A stretch of 64,000 nucleotides of DNA from Chloroflexota bacterium (GTDB lineage Bacteria > Chloroflexota > Anaerolineae > Aggregatilineales > J027): assembly GCA_024434115.1 (NCBI GenBank), contig QMIT01000006.1, forward strand, positions 320,719-384,718, read 5' to 3'. Both the position numbers and the translations under genes were made by a program. Positions 61,703-64,000 of this stretch are shown here, piece by piece; the first letter of the stretch is position 1; each line of letters opens with the position of its first letter. The notes below the pieces were generated by a model that was not told where the DNA came from, searched no databases, and saw only the letters and a program-made list of their open reading frames with translations.

Positions 61703-62170
61703 ATGTCACGTCATTTTGATGAATACCAAGCCCAACGCGAATTCAACGAAGCCAATCCGGAGCCGGAGCGACCCAGACTGCCACAGGCGGGTCAGCGCAC
61801 CACCCCCCAAGTCGTAATGCACCGCGATGGGGGTGTTTGGTTACAGGTCTATGCGGAAGATGAACCCTATACCCCGCAGTCGGCTTACCCGGCGATTGAA
61901 CTCTGCCTTACCCACAACGAAAAGGCCCTCAAGGTACGCATTACCGCCGAGCAGTTTCAGGTGTTGTTGGACTCCGCCGCGGCCATGCAAACTGCGCTTG
62001 CGAGTCGGGTGGCGCAAATTGAGACATGGCGCGATCAACTGGCCGAATATGAGCAGCAGGTCAAAGACCGCACCAAACGCCGTGACGCCTACGTGAAAGC
62101 GGAGGAAAAGGCCTTCAACGAACGCCAGCGGCGCGAACAGCAGGGTCAACCCCGCGCGAAACGCGGCTGA
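61703..62170 (+). CDS. Hypothetical element protein
   Basis: A 155-residue protein with an acidic/Pro-rich start, a central beta segment (VVMHRDGGVWLQVYAED) and a helical, charged C-terminus (VAQIETWRDQLAEYEQQVKDRTKRRDAYVKAEEKAFNERQRREQQGQ) typical of coiled-coil or nucleic-acid-associated accessory proteins. Not recognised. AAAGGG is 8 nt from the ATG at 61703. The exonuclease gene starts 1 nt after its stop. Confidence 0.6.
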   Translation: MSRHFDEYQAQREFNEANPEPERPRLPQAGQRTTPQVVMHRDGGVWLQVYAEDEPYTPQSAYPAIELCLTHNEKALKVRITAEQFQVLLDSAAAMQTALASRVAQIETWRDQLAEYEQQVKDRTKRRDAYVKAEEKAFNERQRREQQGQPRAKRG

Positions 62171-62171
62171 G

Positions 62172-62759
62172 ATGTACGACTACACCGAAGACGGCGACGC
62201 GGCCTCCGTCTGGGCGCAGTGGGCGTTGCTGCATCCCAATCTAAGAATTGTGGATACCGAAACCACTGATCTGTATGATGCTGAGGTGATTGAGGTCGCC
62301 GTGCTAGATGGGCTAGGGGAGACATTGTTCCACCGCCGCGTCCGTCCGGTGCATCGCATTGCCGATGATGCCACCGAAGTGCATGGCCTCACGGCGGATT
62401 TATTACGGGACGCGCCGGATTTTCGGGCGATCTATCCCGATCTGCGCCGTGTGCTCGATGGTGGGTATGTCGTGATCTATAACGCGGGTTTTGACACGCC
62501 CATGCTGAATCGCTCGGCGGAGTTATGGTCACTACCGAATTTCCCCATGCAACCGTACTGTGCGATGTTGGCTTATGCGGCTTATTGTGGCGACTGGTCA
62601 GACTATCACGGCAACTATAAATGGCAGAAGTTGACCGCAGCAGCCGCTCGCTTTGGGATCAGCACGCAAGGAGCGCATGGGGCGTTGGCCGATGCCCGGA
62701 TGACCGTGGGGGTGTTGCAGGGCATGGCAGGGTACGTAAAAAGGCCGTCGCGCGGCTAG
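62172..62759 (+). CDS. DnaQ-like 3'-5' exonuclease
   Basis: A 195-residue DEDDh exonuclease. Exo I is IVDTETTDL (D28, E30), Exo II is YNAGFDTPML (Asp about 107) and Exo III is HGALADARM, with the DEDDh histidine and final Asp. It may proofread or process DNA during replication of the element, or process nucleic acids for another system. It is the last gene before a terminator and the CRISPR leader. Confidence 0.87.
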   Translation: MYDYTEDGDAASVWAQWALLHPNLRIVDTETTDLYDAEVIEVAVLDGLGETLFHRRVRPVHRIADDATEVHGLTADLLRDAPDFRAIYPDLRRVLDGGYVVIYNAGFDTPMLNRSAELWSLPNFPMQPYCAMLAYAAYCGDWSDYHGNYKWQKLTAAAARFGISTQGAHGALADARMTVGVLQGMAGYVKRPSRG

Positions 62760-62797
62760 AAATCTAGGTAGGGCAAACAAGCTGATAGCATTGCCAG

Positions 62798-62822
62798 AAG
62801 CGCCATTGAGAGGGCGCTTTTT
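62798..62822 (+). terminator. Intrinsic terminator after the exonuclease gene
   Basis: The stem AAGCGCC/GGGCGCTT with a 7-nt loop ends in a T tract, 39 nt after the stop. It insulates the CRISPR leader from upstream transcription. Confidence 0.75.
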
Positions 62823-63096
62823 GGTTGGCGGTGGTTTTTGCTCAATGATGCAATCTATGCTATTTTTAATGATATAGAGTTATCTACTCGCCTGTGCTTG
62901 ACTGGCAAGTCAATGCCAACAAAATCTGTCGCAACTCCCCCCACTTTTGGCACATGAAACGAGTTGCGAATTGAGTTGAATAAAAACATAATTTGTGTGA
63001 CCAATGACAAAAAAACGACCGATTATAAGGCCCTATAATCTCTTAAATCACCAAAGCAGGGCAAAAATGACTTGTGATTGCTAGATTTAAGGGGCG
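62823..63096 (+). promoter_or_regulatory. CRISPR leader region
   Basis: About 270 bp without a gene, markedly AT-rich in 62860-63060, directly upstream of the first repeat. The position, together with the repeats' GAAAC 3' end, marks it as the leader, so the array is read rightward and new spacers should enter near 63097. Confidence 0.6.
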
Positions 63097-64000
63097 GTTG
63101 TAGAAGGGCATTTCCCGCTGAGGGGATTGAAACTTCCGCTAATTCAGTTGGGAAGGTTGCAAAATGCGGTTGTAGAAGGGCATTTCCCGCTGAGGGGATT
63201 GAAACTCGGTCAACTTGAAGCGGGTGAACCTGTTGAACCTGGTTGTAGAAGGGCATTTCCCGCTGAGGGGATTGAAACTCATGGACTTCACAGACAACAT
63301 TCTTACGGCCTACTGTTGTAGAAGGGCATTTCCCGCTGAGGGGATTGAAACCATTTCCTGATTACATGATTTGCAGACAATAGGCACGTTGTAGAAGGGC
63401 ATTTCCCGCTGAGGGGATTGAAACATGGGTGATCGGGGCAGTATTCAAACACGCTGCTTGGTGTTGTAGAAGGGCATTTCCCGCTGAGGGGATTGAAACC
63501 CTTGCTGGTCAGGCGCAAAAACTCCTGATAAAGCGAGTTGTAGAAGGGCATTTCCCGCTGAGGGGATTGAAACCTATCATGTCTATCACTACTTTCAACT
63601 GCTTGAATACGTTGTAGAAGGGCATTTCCCGCTGAGGGGATTGAAACCTGGTGAGGCGGGCTAAATGCGGGCCTGCGTTGGCGGTTGTAGAAGGGCATTT
63701 CCCGCTGAGGGGATTGAAACACTTACTACCTGCCATTGCAGATCGTAATCCTGAGAAGTTGTAGAAGGGCATTTCCCGCTGAGGGGATTGAAACTGCAAG
63801 GGGGTGATTCGGTAGCGGTTCGCCGTCACGGTTGTAGAAGGGCATTTCCCGCTGAGGGGATTGAAACCTATTTTAAATGAACCTGTCGTAGAGGATACAA
63901 CAGTTGTAGAAGGGCATTTCCCGCTGAGGGGATTGAAACTTGTGATATTCCTTTCGCACAAGTGCCAAGAGTTGAGTTGTAGAAGGGCATTTCCCGCTGA
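63097..64000 (+). CRISPR. CRISPR array, 12 complete repeats, cut by right edge
   Basis: Twelve complete and, as far as read, identical 37-bp repeats start at 63097, 63169, 63242, 63315, 63388, 63463, 63537, 63611, 63684, 63758, 63831 and 63903. A thirteenth begins at 63976 and is cut after 25 nt. The repeat begins GTTGTAGAAGGGCATTTCCC and ends GAGGGGATTGAAAC. The 12 spacers are 35-38 bp. The ATTGAAAC end is typical of type I and III systems and sets the crRNA strand as plus. No cas gene is in the window. Identical repeats suggest an active or recent array. Confidence 0.97.

Larger units (their letters stand above)
53658..62759. mobile_element. Integrated plasmid-like element (right end not seen)
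   Basis: Left boundary: tRNA 3' half next to an integrase. Cargo: four small genes, parA, parB, GIY-YIG protein, replication initiator with iterons, two further genes. All genes after the integrase run rightward. The combination of integrase, partition and replication genes suggests an element that can exist as a plasmid or integrate. No second copy of the tRNA end is found in the window, so the right end lies beyond 64000 or has been lost; the CRISPR array may or may not be inside. Confidence 0.55.

Noticed and set aside
63023..63961. Open frames across the CRISPR array with repeated FNPLSGKCPSTT segments
   Set aside because: They are translations of the CRISPR repeats (37-bp units shift frame with spacer length), not genes.

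Overview
The window looks like a chromosome segment of a monoderm, GC-moderate bacterium. Gene content suggests Chloroflexota (Anaerolineae-like): Thr/Pro-stalked lipoproteins, several large GT-C membrane proteins (including a DUF2723 type), a CysM/JAMM/CysO/MoeZ sulfur-carrier operon, a partner-switching phosphatase, and a BTAD-NB-ARC-TPR regulator. The assignment is inference from gene content; no rRNA or other phylogenetic marker is present.

Region 1 (1-20241) is ordinary chromosome. It has a Nif3-type protein (cut by the left edge), small SnoaL/START-fold proteins, a repeat lipoprotein, a class A PBP, a HmuTUV-type heme or cobalamin importer with an alpha/alpha-toroid exported protein behind it, queG, a sulfite-oxidase-like molybdoprotein, and a macro-like plus TIR/deoxyribosyltransferase-like fusion that may be a defence or NAD-metabolism protein.

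Region 2 (20379-27513) holds chrA and then a sulfur operon: cysM, a JAMM protease (mec), cysO, a DUF4395 membrane protein, a thioredoxin-like protein and moeZ, followed by a stand-alone rhodanese. The operon is preceded by a good promoter, a 15-codon leader peptide with four cysteines (CMCCMC) and a terminator with a mutually exclusive alternative stem. This is a candidate cysteine-sensing attenuator.

Region 3 (27521-44184) contains a SpoIIE-type phosphatase/anti-sigma kinase fusion with its STAS partner, tatA, an HDAC-like amidohydrolase, an ATP-grasp ligase next to a KamA-type radical SAM enzyme, two more GT-C membrane proteins, a glycoside hydrolase, two alpha/beta hydrolases and an acyl-CoA synthetase.

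Region 4 (44185-53640) is accessory. A BTAD-NB-ARC-TPR regulator sits between two small exported proteins. Both exported genes have the same 19-bp upstream motif (two GTAAC direct repeats, 11-bp period), as expected of a SARP-type binding site. After this come decayed sequence, a TetR/NDH-2 pair, a cytochrome P450 fragment and a chain of unknown small ORFs.

Region 5 (53658-64000) looks like an integrated plasmid-like element. It starts with the 3' half of a tRNA beside a tyrosine recombinase, followed by four small co-directional genes, parA, an unusual parB with four SH3-like repeats, a GIY-YIG protein, a replication-initiator-like gene carrying five palindromic iterons inside its coding sequence, a DnaQ-like exonuclease, and finally a CRISPR array (12 full 37-bp repeats plus one cut by the right edge). 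No cas gene lies in the window. The right end of the element is not visible.
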